Origin: Oceanisphaera profunda
GTDB taxonomy: Bacteria > Pseudomonadota > Gammaproteobacteria > Enterobacterales > Aeromonadaceae
Direction: 5' to 3'
NCBI RefSeq assembly: GCF_002157895.1
Contig: NZ_CP021377.1
Span: 2,852,001 to 2,916,000 of the forward strand
DNA: 64,000 nucleotides
Below are positions 1-8,382 of the stretch, one piece after another. The notes below the pieces were generated by a model. It was not told the origin of the DNA, did no database searches, and worked only from the letters and a program-made list of their open reading frames with translations. The translations under genes were made by a program, and so were the position numbers. Within the stretch, counting starts at the first letter, position 1. Every line of letters starts with the position of its first letter.

Positions 1-1310
1 TCAGTGACCTGGGCCAAGAAGTCAGCATTACTACCATTAGCGAACCCAATGGGGTGGTATCTGTGATGTTAGGCGGGCGCGATACGCTAGTTAGTGGCAG
101 CCGCGCCTTTAGCTTAGAGGCCAGGCTTGGTAACCCAGATCCGCAACAAACTGAGTTGTATTTAACCGCACCCGATCAAGCCAAGCAGGCGACCAAGCTT
201 ACTGCCAGTGACTTAGGCGGCAAACTCGGTGCCACGGCCAAGTTTAGAGACACGGTGCTGGCGCCCACCTTAAGCGATATTGGGCGCACCGCCATTGGCT
301 TGGCTGATGCCTTTAACCAAGTACAGCGCCAAGGGTTAGACTTAACCGGCGTGCCCGGTGCCGATTTATTTACCGATATTAATAGCGACAGTGCCCGAAT
401 CGGTCGCTTCTTTACCGACAACAGCAATGTTAGCGGCGAAGTGACCATTACTGATACCAGCAAGTTAACCGGCAGTGAATATCGATTGGATTATAAAGAC
501 GATAAGTACTTTATTACCGACTTAGCAGGTGGCGAGCCTCAAGAAATCATGCCCGATGACGACGGCAAGCTGAACGTGGACGGCTTTTCAGTGAGCATCA
601 GCGGCACACCTGTTAATGGCGATAGTATGCTGATCCGTCCTACGCGCAATGGCGCAGCAGATATCGGCGTGAGTTTGAAAAAGCCGGAAGGGCTGGCCGC
701 AGCGAGCCAATTTACCACCACCGCTAATGATCAAAACAGCGGTAATGCCAGCGTTAGCGCACAGATCACGAACCATGCAGGCACTAATTTACCAACTAAG
801 AATGATCCTTTAGTAGTGAGCTTTAATGCAGCAGGTGAGTATCAAGTGGTTAAAAAAAGTGATCCCACTATCATTATTCAAGACGGGACGCTGGATCCAC
901 AAGATCCGGTAATTACGCTGGATGGCCTGACGATTAATGTCTCGGGCCAAGCAGGCACGGCAGACAGCTTTGAAGTCGCCACCGCCAGTGGCGCCGGTAA
1001 TAACGTTAACGCGCAGGCGTTTGGCGATATAAAACAGCAAAAGATGTTTAACGGTGGCAAAAACACCATTGGCGATAGCATTAATCAAACTTTGGTCGGC
1101 ATTGGCGGCAAAACGCACAGCCAAAAAATAAAGGCTGACTCCGCTACGGCCGCACTTGCTCAGTCACACAACCGCATGCAGTCGGTGTCGGGGGTGAACT
1201 TGGATGAAGAAGCCGCCAATTTATTACGTTTTCAGCAAGCCTATATGGCCTCAAGTCGCGTTATTACTGTGGCTAACGAAATGTTCAACTCATTGCTGCA
1301 AATTCGCTAA
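1..1310 (+). CDS. flgK: Flagellar hook-associated protein 1 (FlgK), 5' end outside window
   Basis: FlgK is the first hook-filament junction protein, assembled on the hook tip outside the cell. The reading frame is open from base 3 to the window edge, so the gene starts upstream; an internal GTG at 54 is not the start. About 435 C-terminal residues are present. The C-terminal segment (RFQQAYMASSRVITVANEMF) is the hydrophobic-heptad helix shared by FlgK, FlgL and flagellins, which forms the inner D0 tube. The middle (roughly residues 100-330 of the visible part) is beta-rich and acidic, as expected for the exposed D2/D3 domains. flgL follows after 9 bases with its own Shine-Dalgarno (aaggag overlapping the flgK stop), so the two are cotranscribed, as in other polar flagellar systems. 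Confidence 0.95.
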   Translation, partial: SDLGQEVSITTISEPNGVVSVMLGGRDTLVSGSRAFSLEARLGNPDPQQTELYLTAPDQAKQATKLTASDLGGKLGATAKFRDTVLAPTLSDIGRTAIGLADAFNQVQRQGLDLTGVPGADLFTDINSDSARIGRFFTDNSNVSGEVTITDTSKLTGSEYRLDYKDDKYFITDLAGGEPQEIMPDDDGKLNVDGFSVSISGTPVNGDSMLIRPTRNGAADIGVSLKKPEGLAAASQFTTTANDQNSGNASVSAQITNHAGTNLPTKNDPLVVSFNAAGEYQVVKKSDPTIIIQDGTLDPQDPVITLDGLTINVSGQAGTADSFEVATASGAGNNVNAQAFGDIKQQKMFNGGKNTIGDSINQTLVGIGGKTHSQKIKADSATAALAQSHNRMQSVSGVNLDEEAANLLRFQQAYMASSRVITVANEMFNSLLQIR

Positions 1311-1319
1311 GGAGCCATT

Positions 1320-2570
1320 GTGCGTATCTCAACTAATCAGTTTTATCAAAACAGCTTGCAGCACATTACCAATAAAAGTAATCAGGCTAATCAGCAGCTC
1401 GATAAATTATCGTCTGGCGTGCGCGTACAAACTGCCGCCGATGATCCGGTAGCGGCTAATGGCATTATGAGTTACAAGCAAGAGCTGAATAATATTGCTC
1501 GTTATCAAAATAATATTAATATGGGTGAAAATCGCCTACGCCGCGAAGAAAGCATTCTCACTAGCGCAGAAAATCTTAGCCAACAAGCCAAAGAGCTGAT
1601 GCTAAAAGCCAATAATGGCGCATACACGGCTCAAGAAAAGGCAGCGCTAAGCAGCGAGCTCACCAGTCGCATTGACGAACTGCTGGACTTAGCCAATAGC
1701 CGAGATGAATTTGGTGATTATATTTTTGCCGGTTTTCAAACCGACGCCGCGCCTTTTTCTCGCCAAGCTAACGGCGATGTGGTCTATCAAGGTGATAGCG
1801 GTCAGCGCGAATTAGCCATTAGCGATAATGTAAAAGTAGGGCTTAATCACGACGGTAATTTAGTGTTTGGCCAAGTGCCTAATCCTAAAGGTGACTTTAC
1901 TGTCAACTACAACTTGCAAGACGGCGTGCGTGAGCAAGGCCTAGTAGTTGAACGGGCGGTAATTAGCGATGCCAACAATGTGCCAGCAGGCCAGCCGTAT
2001 GCGATTAATTTTAGCGATAACGCAGGTGTTACTGAAGTATTAATAACTGACGTTGATGGCAATGCGCTGTTAGATAAAAATGGCGATGCAATGACGCCGC
2101 AGCCTTATACCGCTGGGCAACCTATCAACGCCGGTGGTGTTAGCGTTACGCTAACGGGGGAAGCCAAAGCTGGTGATGTAATCACGCTAACAGGCAACCC
2201 AGCAAGTGATCAGGGCCAAGATACCTTTGATGTATTTGCGGCATTAAATCGCGCCAAAGAGTGGCTAGACGGTGATGGCAACACTGCCAGTGAGCAAAGC
2301 GAATTTGCCGACATTTTAGACGAGCTGGACGCCGTGGGTGGTCACTTTACCCGTATTCGTGCCGACACCGGTATTCGCATGCAACGGCTAGACAGCCAGC
2401 GAGAAACCCATGCCGACATGACATTAACGCTCGATAAAGTACGCGGTGGCATGGAAGACTTAGACTACGCCCAAGCCATCGGCGACCTCAACCAAACCAT
2501 GGTCGCCCTGCAAGCCAGCCAAAGCGTATTCGGCAAACTACAAGGCATGAGTTTGTTTAATTATATCTAA
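1320..2570 (+). CDS. flgL: Flagellar hook-associated protein 3 (FlgL)
   Basis: FlgL is the second junction protein between hook and filament. The 416-residue product begins MRISTNQFYQNSLQHI and ends with a flagellin-like C-terminal helix (GDLNQTMVALQASQSVFGKL), with a variable, beta-rich middle of about 200 residues that makes it longer than enterobacterial FlgL (about 317). The N-terminal part (NQQLDKLSSGVRVQTAADDP) is the standard flagellin/FlgL D0-D1 signature. The start is a GTG at 1320, chosen because aaggag at 1309-1314 is correctly spaced and no upstream ATG exists in frame. A hairpin plus T-run at 2627-2657 probably ends the flgKL transcript. Confidence 0.95.
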   Translation: MRISTNQFYQNSLQHITNKSNQANQQLDKLSSGVRVQTAADDPVAANGIMSYKQELNNIARYQNNINMGENRLRREESILTSAENLSQQAKELMLKANNGAYTAQEKAALSSELTSRIDELLDLANSRDEFGDYIFAGFQTDAAPFSRQANGDVVYQGDSGQRELAISDNVKVGLNHDGNLVFGQVPNPKGDFTVNYNLQDGVREQGLVVERAVISDANNVPAGQPYAINFSDNAGVTEVLITDVDGNALLDKNGDAMTPQPYTAGQPINAGGVSVTLTGEAKAGDVITLTGNPASDQGQDTFDVFAALNRAKEWLDGDGNTASEQSEFADILDELDAVGGHFTRIRADTGIRMQRLDSQRETHADMTLTLDKVRGGMEDLDYAQAIGDLNQTMVALQASQSVFGKLQGMSLFNYI

Positions 2571-2626
2571 CAGATAGCGCCGAGCACCAAGCGCCCGGCG
2601 CCCAGCTAAAAATAGATACCAAGCCT

Positions 2627-2657
2627 AAAACACCGCTCTCACAAAGAGCGGTGTTTT
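2627..2657 (+). terminator. Rho-independent terminator after flgL
   Basis: A perfect 13-bp stem, aaaacaccgctct (2627-2639) pairing with agagcggtgtttt (2645-2657), closes a 5-base loop and ends in a T-run. It lies 57 bases past the flgL stop. The A/T-rich stem ends would allow function on either strand. Confidence 0.8.
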
Positions 2658-2863
2658 ATCTAGGGCCTTCGCCCGTGAAGGGGGAAGCGTGAGGTGTGAG
2701 GAGTAAAAGAAAACCCAAACACCTATCCTGGTAGAGGCCGCTTCAGCCGGCCGGTTTTGTGCAGCAAAACGTCGTTGTGAAAAGTAAAGCGTGAGGTGCG
2801 AGGGGAAGACATAGCGCCCAGCACCAAGCGCCCGGCGCCCAGCTAAAAATAGATACCAAGCCT

Positions 2864-2896
2864 AAAACACCGCTCCCACAAAGAGCGGTGTTTTTT
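2864..2896 (+). terminator. Second copy of the post-flgL terminator
   Basis: A 12-bp stem (2864-2875 with 2883-2894) followed by six or more T residues. It belongs to the duplicated segment 2811-2896 that repeats 2575-2657, so it arose by duplication; the loop has diverged from the first copy. Confidence 0.7.
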
Positions 2897-3691
2897 TAAC
2901 TTATGGCGCACAGCGATGTTTTAGGCCGTAATCCTGACGCACGTCAGGATCTCGCTTAAAGCCGTCATCCTGACACATGTCAGGATCTCGCACTTATGCC
3001 GTCATCCTGACGCAGGTCAGGATCTCGCTTTAGGCTTTAATACTAAGAGCGAGATACCGTGGCGAGCACGGTATGACGGCCGTAGGGGCGGTGTCTGTGT
3101 ATTTAAGCCGTCTTCCTGACGCACGTCAGGATCTCGCACTTATGCCGTCATCCTGATGACCATCAGGATCTGGTTTTGGGTTTTAGTACTAAGAGCGAGA
3201 TACCGTGGCGAGCACGGTATGACGGCATAGTCTCGTTCCCATGCTCCGCGTGGGAATGGCCATTGGCCGCTCCGCGGTCGGTGTCGGGTTATGTAGATAC
3301 TCTGTTGTGATGCGTCCTTATTCCATTCATTGCGAGCGCAGCGCGGCAATCCATGCAACAGCGGCGCGGTACATAAACATGGATTGCCGCGTCGTTGCAC
3401 TCCTCGGGATGACAAGGGGTTTGGCTCTGGCCTTTTGTAGGGTTGAATTCATTCGACCGCTTTTAAGTTCAGCTTTAGCTTGGTGCTGAGCACTCGGAGC
3501 TGTCCCTGTGCTTTCATTCAACATTGCTCTCTAGCTCAGCACTGTTCGAGCAACAGCCCCACCTCAACGATAGCGACGCCATCGCCCCTTTGCGGTAATG
3601 CACTCCTTTTAAAATTTCTAACAGCTACATTTAACGAGGCCCCCCTTACCTTGGCTCTCTTAGTTGGAATTTTTACAAGAGGAAATTCAAT

Positions 3692-4210
3692 ATGTTTATC
3701 ACCAAGAGCAACAAAAAGAATCAGTGGCAGATATCAGGCTATGTATCTAAAACCTTCATTAAGCATGGTCAATACGGCCCGTTTGGCATGTTCGTGGTGG
3801 CCATTGATGATGGTTACTATTCTAAAAAAGAGCAAAAATTTATCGAACGCACCCAGTTTATTGCCGTCGATGTAGGAAAATTGAAGGATTTGCCGCCGCT
3901 CGCGATTGGTGATTACCTCGACTTAGAAGGTAAGTTCGAAATTGAACAGTGGGAAGATAAAGAAACAGGAAAACCACGTACCGAAGTCAAACTAAAGGCC
4001 ATGAAACTTAATACTCACATCCCTGCCGGTATTTGTCAGCTACTCAAGGAGCAGGGTTACATCAAACCTCCTCAGCAGGGCGCTAAAGCTCCACAGCCAG
4101 GAGGGCAGCAGTCACAAAAACAGGGTGGAAATCAAAGCGCAGCTTCGCCGCAGGCACCTCCACCGCAATATGGTGGCTATAACCAACAGCGAGGCGGTAA
4201 TTCAACATAA
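3692..4210 (+). CDS. Single-stranded DNA-binding-like protein (OB-fold)
   Basis: The 172-residue product looks like a divergent SSB. Residues 1-115 follow the SSB pattern of beta strands and an OB-fold core (WQISGYVSKTF, GPFGMFVVAIDDGYY, TQFIAVDVG, LAIGDYLDLEGKFEIEQWED, PRTEVKLKAMKL). The tail from about residue 125 is low-complexity Gln/Gly/Pro, as in SSB linkers, but the usual acidic tip (DDDIPF-like) is absent and the protein ends GGNST. Such tip-less SSBs occur on phages, plasmids and integrative elements, so this is probably an accessory copy rather than the chromosomal ssb. gagga precedes the ATG at proper spacing. No replication or transfer gene is adjacent. Function is inferred from pattern only. 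Confidence 0.6.
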   Translation: MFITKSNKKNQWQISGYVSKTFIKHGQYGPFGMFVVAIDDGYYSKKEQKFIERTQFIAVDVGKLKDLPPLAIGDYLDLEGKFEIEQWEDKETGKPRTEVKLKAMKLNTHIPAGICQLLKEQGYIKPPQQGAKAPQPGGQQSQKQGGNQSAASPQAPPPQYGGYNQQRGGNST

Positions 4211-4859
4211 AATCAAGGACGCTAAGTAGACTGTGCAAGGTAGCGCAGCCCTTGAGCGGCCGTCCTGACACACGTCAAGATCTCGCCGAAAGCCGTCATC
4301 CTGACGCACGTCAGGATCTTGTTTTGGGTTTTAGTACTAAGAGCGAGATACCGTGGCGAGCACGGTATGACGGCAGTAGGGCTGTGTCTGCTGTGTTTTT
4401 AGCCGTCATCCTGACGCCGGTTAGGATCTGATGTGGTGTTTTGTAGGCGAACACTTGTTCTCGCATTTCGCCGTAGGCGGAAATATTTAAGTCACTTCAG
4501 AATCTAGTCCTTAAAACAGAGGAGCAAGACGGCATAGAAGGGTGTTTTTTGTAGCTGCCACTTTAGTCGGCAGGCCAGCGTAGCTGGATGATTTTTATTC
4601 ATGCTCAGCAGAAGCCGCAGCCAAAGCACAAGGCGATAGAATATCGGTGTTTGTCTGCCATTCGTACTTTCAATTTTCTTTGCGAAAGTCAGGAGCGAGT
4701 ACGGCTTGTTTTTGACCTTGTAGGTGCAAATTTATTCAGCACGGTTTGGAACTTAGCTATCCACAGCTGTTATGGTGGACTGCTTTATAGCGGTTTTATG
4801 AGGGGATTTTTATGATAACGATTTAACGTGGATGGCTCGATAGCCTTATAAACTGTGTA
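4211..4859. repeat. Repeat-filled intergenic region
   Basis: Contains a complete palindromic element at 4292-4374, a half copy at about 4400-4430, a GTAGGCGAAC-type hairpin near 4444, and a two-hairpin repeat at 4545-4596 (stem CTGCC/GGCAG, then CCAGC-GTA-GCTGG). The part 4600-4859 shows no gene I can support; the 75-codon frame at 4588 has no family features. Confidence 0.65.
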
Positions 4860-5123
4860 TCATTGATAAATATCTCTACGATGACCAATCGTAACAGCTA
4901 CAATAACTAACTCCGTATCTCTGATTTCACAAATGACTCTATAATCACCCACTCTATAACGCCAATATTCACGCAGGTTACCGGTTAACGCTTTCCCTGT
5001 AGTTCGAGGGTCGGCTAGCACCATTATCCGTCGTAGATACTTAGTAATTCGCTGTGCTTCAGTATGGCCTATTTTAGCCAACTGCTTTTTAGCGGAACTG
5101 GTAAGTTCAACTGTCCAAACCAA
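4860..5123 (-). CDS. RelE/ParE-superfamily toxin (StbE-like)
   Basis: A small toxin of the RelE/ParE fold, which in this superfamily either cleaves ribosome-bound mRNA or poisons gyrase. The core reads TSSAKKQLAKIG, then GKALTGNLREYWRYRVGDYR and IGHRRDIYQ at the C-terminus, the usual order of helices, beta sheet and basic C-terminal strand. The reading frame is open to an ATG at 5141, but that would overlap the antitoxin by 35 bases; a TTG at 5123 (product LVWTVELTSS, 87 residues) lies 7 bases after a ggag on the minus strand and fits family N-termini better. The gene follows the antitoxin with a short overlap, the standard arrangement. Which activity it has cannot be told from sequence. Confidence 0.8.
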   Translation of the reverse strand: MVWTVELTSSAKKQLAKIGHTEAQRITKYLRRIMVLADPRTTGKALTGNLREYWRYRVGDYRVICEIRDTELVIVAVTIGHRRDIYQ

Positions 5124-5334
5124 GTTCACGCTCCACATCATCTAAAGAATAAAGCTCTTCTTTACCTTGGCGAACTCGCTCCATCACGCTGTCGGCTAAG
5201 TAGTAATCTTCCAAGTCATCAAGCCCATTTTCTATAAGCTCACGCAAGTAGAATGACTTTGAACGTCCAGTTTCTAATGCTAACTGGTTAAGACGTAACT
5301 CAATGTCTTTAGGCAACCTAATTGAAGTTGACAT
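5107..5334 (-). CDS. Ribbon-helix-helix antitoxin (RelB/StbD-like)
   Basis: The 75-residue product begins MSTSIRLPKDIELRLNQLA, a ribbon-helix-helix DNA-binding strand and helix, followed by TGRSKSFYLRELI (second helix) and an acidic tail (SLDDVERELGLDS) that would wrap and neutralise the toxin encoded next. The start at 5334 is preferred over the ATG at 5340 because ggggag ends immediately before 5340 but sits 6 bases before 5334. A near-perfect 22-bp palindrome lies just upstream and is the likely autoregulatory operator. Together with the downstream gene this forms a complete type II toxin-antitoxin pair. Confidence 0.82.
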   Translation of the reverse strand: MSTSIRLPKDIELRLNQLALETGRSKSFYLRELIENGLDDLEDYYLADSVMERVRQGKEELYSLDDVERELGLDS

Positions 5335-5347
5335 CACCATCTCCCCG

Positions 5348-5369
5348 TTTGTATTTCATGTAATACAAA
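5348..5369 (-). promoter_or_regulatory. Palindromic operator of the toxin-antitoxin pair
   Basis: TTTGTATT (5348-5355) mirrors AATACAAA (5362-5369) around a short centre; 20 of 22 positions are symmetric. It lies 13 bases upstream of the antitoxin start, where ribbon-helix-helix antitoxins normally bind. A TACTAT-like -10 sequence lies next to it on the minus strand. Operator function is inferred from symmetry and position. Confidence 0.55.
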
Positions 5370-6307
5370 TAGTACATTAGTTACTTCTACTGAGCCAGTC
5401 TGTATGATTATTCGTCACCATGCACATTGCTAATGATGAAAATAAACTCTGGTTTTCGGCTCTTTTAGCCGAGGTACGGCAAGATGTTGCATGGTACGGT
5501 GTTTTTTGTTTAGCCGTCATCCTGACGCACGTCAGGATCTCGTATTAGTTTTTTGCCCTATGCCGTCATCCTGACGTACGTCAGGATCTTGTTTTGTAGG
5601 CGAACGCTTGCTCTCGCATTACTTAAAGCCCTAAACACCTTTGCAACGGAATCCACAGAACCCGCAGAAAAATAGGGATCAGATCTGAAAGAGATCTTGA
5701 TGGATAAGTATTTAACAACGGGTGGCTCGCCTGCCCCGTTAGATGCTTTAAACCCAGATCTGCCACGGAATACACGGAACCCACGGAAAAATTAAGACGG
5801 GATGAAGGGCGAAAAATGATCTTGATGATACCTGATTACCCACAAAGCTCAGCCATGTTCCAGAGAGCTAAACACCAATTAATTCAATATGTTACATGGA
5901 GGTTCCGCCTCTTCGGTAAAGAATGTGAGGCCCAGTTTGGTATTTTGACCTTGTAGGGGCACGTCTCAGCGGCCCGGTTTGGTGTTTTGGTTTAAATCTA
6001 AACCTCAGTAACAGCCAGCAGAGCTGGCCTGCCGAAGTCCTCTTTATTAAAGAGACGGGGCAGCTACAAAGAACAAACCGAAACAGGGTGCATTATGGCT
6101 GAGGTTCATACGTAATCAGGTGGTACTAAGAGCGAGATACCGTGGCGAGCACGGTATGACGGCAGTAGGGCGAGGTCTGTTGTATGTCTAGCCGTCATCC
6201 TGACGCACGTCAGGATCTCGCTTGGTTTTTAGGGATAAGAGTAGATATCCAAGCTGATCCGACACTGTGACAGAAGTATTTTTTGTAGATACTCAATTCA
6301 GGTCGGC
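5370..6307. repeat. Repeat-filled intergenic region
   Basis: Holds palindromic half-elements near 5514-5541 and 5562-5590, CCACGGAATACACGG-type repeats near 5642 and 5762, the 290-bp MITE-like element at 5831-6120, then a right half-element at 6123-6163 and a left half-element at 6190-6222. No gene supported. Confidence 0.7.
5831..6120. mobile_element. 290-bp MITE-like element, copy A
   Basis: Begins CCTGATTAC and ends GTAATCAGG; the outer 26 bases form an imperfect terminal inverted repeat (21 of 26 match, including CTCAGCCAT inside). It has no coding capacity. A second copy of exactly the same length lies at 62211-62500 in opposite orientation, and one end recurs at 29362-29423. I see no clear target duplication. 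Internally it carries hairpin modules of the two-hairpin repeat family, some of which differ from those in copy B. Confidence 0.7.
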
Positions 6308-7468
6308 TCACTTTGGCGCAAGGCATGATAGCAAATGCATGAGTATCTGCTGCTTATCAGCCATCACTTCTGTAGTTAGTGCTTGCTGTATTTGTGCTGC
6401 TACTAGCCCCATCGCCTGCTCGCACTCATCATATAAAGCATTCGCCTGTGCTTGAGTTAATTCACAATGCTGTACGCCAAAAGTTAGCAAATGCTTACGC
6501 GACCACCATTTACGGCTACCCATTAAAGTCAATGCAGACACATCATTTTTAATATAAGCCGTAGTGCTAACCACATCAAAAGCGGGTGCTAGCCAGATGT
6601 TATGAATGTTTTCATACAGTAGGCCAAAGTTTTTTAAATGTGCATCACCATTTTGTAAGTGATTATTCAGCACCATCATCTTAAAAAACTGCTGCAGTGC
6701 TGCGATTTTGTGTTGTGGAGAAACAAAACTGGTGATGCTTTTAGCTAACTGTTCATAGCTACCCTCGTACTTTTGCTTGCGACTTTTGGCGGCTAATACG
6801 CACATATCCTCAAATCCTAGCCATTGCCCAGTCGATGTAAAATCAAAGCGTTTCATAATAAAAAGAGCGCTATCGTCGGACAAATAAAATTCAGGCACAG
6901 TAATGCCTGCGGCTTTTAATACCCGCATACACCAATATTCATTCAGTGCTAACTGTGGATAATCTGGGCCCCAGGCCTTAACAATGTAATCCTCCATGCG
7001 CAACGTGGCTTTATCTTGGATCTGTGCCAACACCTTGGGCTGCACACCACTTACAGGCGAGTGCAAAGCAAAGCGTACTACCAACTCATCAAATAGCCCG
7101 GCAGTAGGGGACAGTAAGTCTGTAAGCTCCAAGGGCTGAACGGCTTCAATATCTACTTGATAATGCACCCGCCCGCGTACGCTAGGCGCTAACAACTTAA
7201 GCAAGCTCAAGTCATCAGCACCGCTGAGCTTGGCAAAGTGACGTTGCAACACCGATAGTAAATAACCCTCGGGCAAATGCATCTCAAAAAGTGGGGGTAA
7301 TGCGGAATGTGAATAATCTCGGCTGCGCACGGGCATGGTTAACGAGACAAAATTTTGCACAGTCATATCAGGTTCATAACGAAATACAAACTCGCCTTGC
7401 TCACTAAACAGCTCACCGGCAGCTTGCCCTGCTATCCATACTGACAAAGGATTATTATTAACGGCCAT
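6308..7468 (-). CDS. hipA: HipA-family serine/threonine kinase toxin
   Basis: HipA kinases phosphorylate a tRNA synthetase (GltX in E. coli), halting translation and promoting persistence. The 386-residue product has the N-terminal HipA domain (LSVWIAGQAAGELF), the autophosphorylation loop PVSGVQPK with Ser140, the catalytic NGDAHLKNFG (Asp275, Asn280) and the metal-binding APAFDVV (Asp298), so all key residues are present. It is shorter than E. coli HipA (440). Start: the ATG at 7468 has gagga upstream and matches HipA N-termini; an ATG at 7507 would place 13 extra residues inside hipB. It overlaps hipB by 11 bases, indicating translational coupling. Confidence 0.9.
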   Translation of the reverse strand: MAVNNNPLSVWIAGQAAGELFSEQGEFVFRYEPDMTVQNFVSLTMPVRSRDYSHSALPPLFEMHLPEGYLLSVLQRHFAKLSGADDLSLLKLLAPSVRGRVHYQVDIEAVQPLELTDLLSPTAGLFDELVVRFALHSPVSGVQPKVLAQIQDKATLRMEDYIVKAWGPDYPQLALNEYWCMRVLKAAGITVPEFYLSDDSALFIMKRFDFTSTGQWLGFEDMCVLAAKSRKQKYEGSYEQLAKSITSFVSPQHKIAALQQFFKMMVLNNHLQNGDAHLKNFGLLYENIHNIWLAPAFDVVSTTAYIKNDVSALTLMGSRKWWSRKHLLTFGVQHCELTQAQANALYDECEQAMGLVAAQIQQALTTEVMADKQQILMHLLSCLAPK

Positions 7469-7700
7469 CGCGTAGTTCCTCGAAAGTAGGGAAGGGCGAT
7501 TTTTCACGAAGTGATATTTCAGAGCCCAAATAATCTAGCATTTTCATCACCTTTCTCAGGCCTACGTCTCCCGAACGGCCCAGTTCAAATGCATTCAAAG
7601 TGGTGCGTGAAATGGCCAAATGATCAGCCATCTGTTGCTGTGATACTTTCTGCTGCAGGCGCAGCTCACGGACTGCTTGGCCCAATTCTAAATACGTCAT
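7458..7700 (-). CDS. hipB: HipB-like XRE-family antitoxin/repressor
   Basis: A short XRE helix-turn-helix protein: VSQQQMADHLAISRTTLNAFELGRSGDVGLRKVMKMLDYLG is the Cro/C1-type HTH followed by the dimer helices. In HipBA systems this protein both neutralises HipA and represses the operon. Start: ATG at 7700 (MTYLELGQAV, 80 residues) fits HipB N-termini; an in-frame ATG at 7721 would add MWSILYI and cannot be excluded. The 14-bp arms of an inverted repeat flank the promoter region and may be its operator. hipA follows with an 11-base overlap. Confidence 0.88.
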   Translation of the reverse strand: MTYLELGQAVRELRLQQKVSQQQMADHLAISRTTLNAFELGRSGDVGLRKVMKMLDYLGSEISLREKSPFPTFEELRDGR

Positions 7701-7702
7701 AA

Positions 7703-7760
7703 TGTACAGAATACTCCACATATATTCATTTACACTGGGTATTGTAGAGTATTTTGTACA
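7703..7760 (-). promoter_or_regulatory. Probable HipB operator: two 14-bp inverted arms
   Basis: TGTACAGAATACTC (7703-7716) and GAGTATTTTGTACA (7747-7760) are reverse complements at 13 of 14 positions, separated by 30 bases spanning the expected hipBA promoter. Each arm is itself partly symmetric (GTA-N5-TAC), so it may hold two HipB dimers, analogous to the multiple operators in E. coli hipBA. Inference from symmetry and position. Confidence 0.55.
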
Positions 7761-8355
7761 GTTGTGAGAGGGGTTTTATCATTTGTTAAGCACATCAAAC
7801 TGTTTTTCGCTGTCATCCTGACGCACGTCAGGATCTCGCTTTGGTGTTTTGGTACTAAGAGCGAGATACCGTGGCCGTCATGCTGAACTTGATTCAGTAA
7901 CGGTATGACGGCCGTAGGGCTGTGTCTGCTGTATGTCTAGCCGTCATCCTGACGAAAGTCAGGATCTGATTTGGTGTTTTGGTACTAAGAGCGAGATACC
8001 GTGGCCGTCATGCTGAACTTGATTCAGTACCGGTATGACGGCAGTAGGGCTGTGTCTGCTGTATGTCTAGCCGTCATCCTGACGAAAGTCAGGATCTCGC
8101 TGTTAGTGTTGGTGACTTCAGCTTGGTGCTTGGCGCAGGACGCTGGTTTTTCATTCAACATTCAACATTCAACATTCAACATTCAACATTCAACATTCAA
8201 CACTCAACACTCAACATCGCTCTTCCCCCTAAAGCTCTCCGCTTTGCTGCCGATACTCATTTGTAACTAGAGGGCAGAACACCGGTCGGTGGGCGGTTGA
8301 GCACTTGCATTTAGGCAGCTGGTTAAGCAAGCAGCAAAAAAACCAAAAAAAACCT
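7761..8355. repeat. Nested palindromic repeats and a heptamer array upstream of fliC
   Basis: Contains palindromic elements at about 7808-7916, 7941-8042 and a half copy at 8064-8100. In the first two, the hairpin that is normally accgtg-gcgag-cacggt is interrupted by a second hairpin sequence (ctgaacttgattcag), a nested arrangement. It is followed by nine tandem heptamers at 8153-8215 (seven ATTCAAC, two ACTCAAC). No gene supported. Confidence 0.7.
8153..8215 (+). repeat. Tandem heptamer array (ATTCAAC)7(ACTCAAC)2
   Basis: Nine uninterrupted 7-base units counted directly. The same unit recurs at 18551-18599 and in degenerate form near 13846-13925, 29094-29160, 29309-29352 and 30444-30475. 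It is too short and unspaced to be a CRISPR array. Confidence 0.9.
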
Positions 8356-8382
8356 TAAAGTTCTTAACCCCCACGCCGATAC
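8356..8382 (+). promoter_or_regulatory. Sigma28 (FliA) promoter of fliC
   Basis: TAAAGTTC (8356-8363), an 11-base spacer, then GCCGATAC (8375-8382): a near-perfect match to the FliA consensus TAAAGTTT-N11-GCCGATAA. It lies about 100 bases before the flagellin start, leaving a long 5' leader. FliA is encoded in this window at 42822-43544. Confidence 0.9.

Larger units (their letters stand above)
2571..3691. repeat. Repeat-filled intergenic region after flgL
   Basis: No convincing gene. The region opens with an approximately 83-bp direct duplication (2575-2657 and 2811-2896), each copy containing a terminator-like hairpin. It continues with half or complete copies of a palindromic element: half copies near 2925-2955, 2961-2991 and 3107-3139, complete copies at 2998-3080 and 3143-3226. 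Around 3330-3412 lies a different palindromic repeat related to gattgccgcgtcgttgcact, seen again at 43620-43780. Short open frames in this stretch are translations of repeats. Confidence 0.8.

Noticed and set aside
2998-3080. Cloverleaf-like fold suggesting a tRNA gene
   Set aside because: No anticodon arm, T-loop or acceptor CCA pattern; the same sequence recurs in many gaps and as half-elements, so it is a dispersed repeat.
3140-3489. Overlapping small frames on both strands (about 80-91 codons)
   Set aside because: They lie wholly in palindromic repeats and similar peptides would arise wherever the repeats occur.
8153-8215. Possible CRISPR array
   Set aside because: Units are 7 bases with no spacers and no cas genes nearby; it is a simple tandem repeat.
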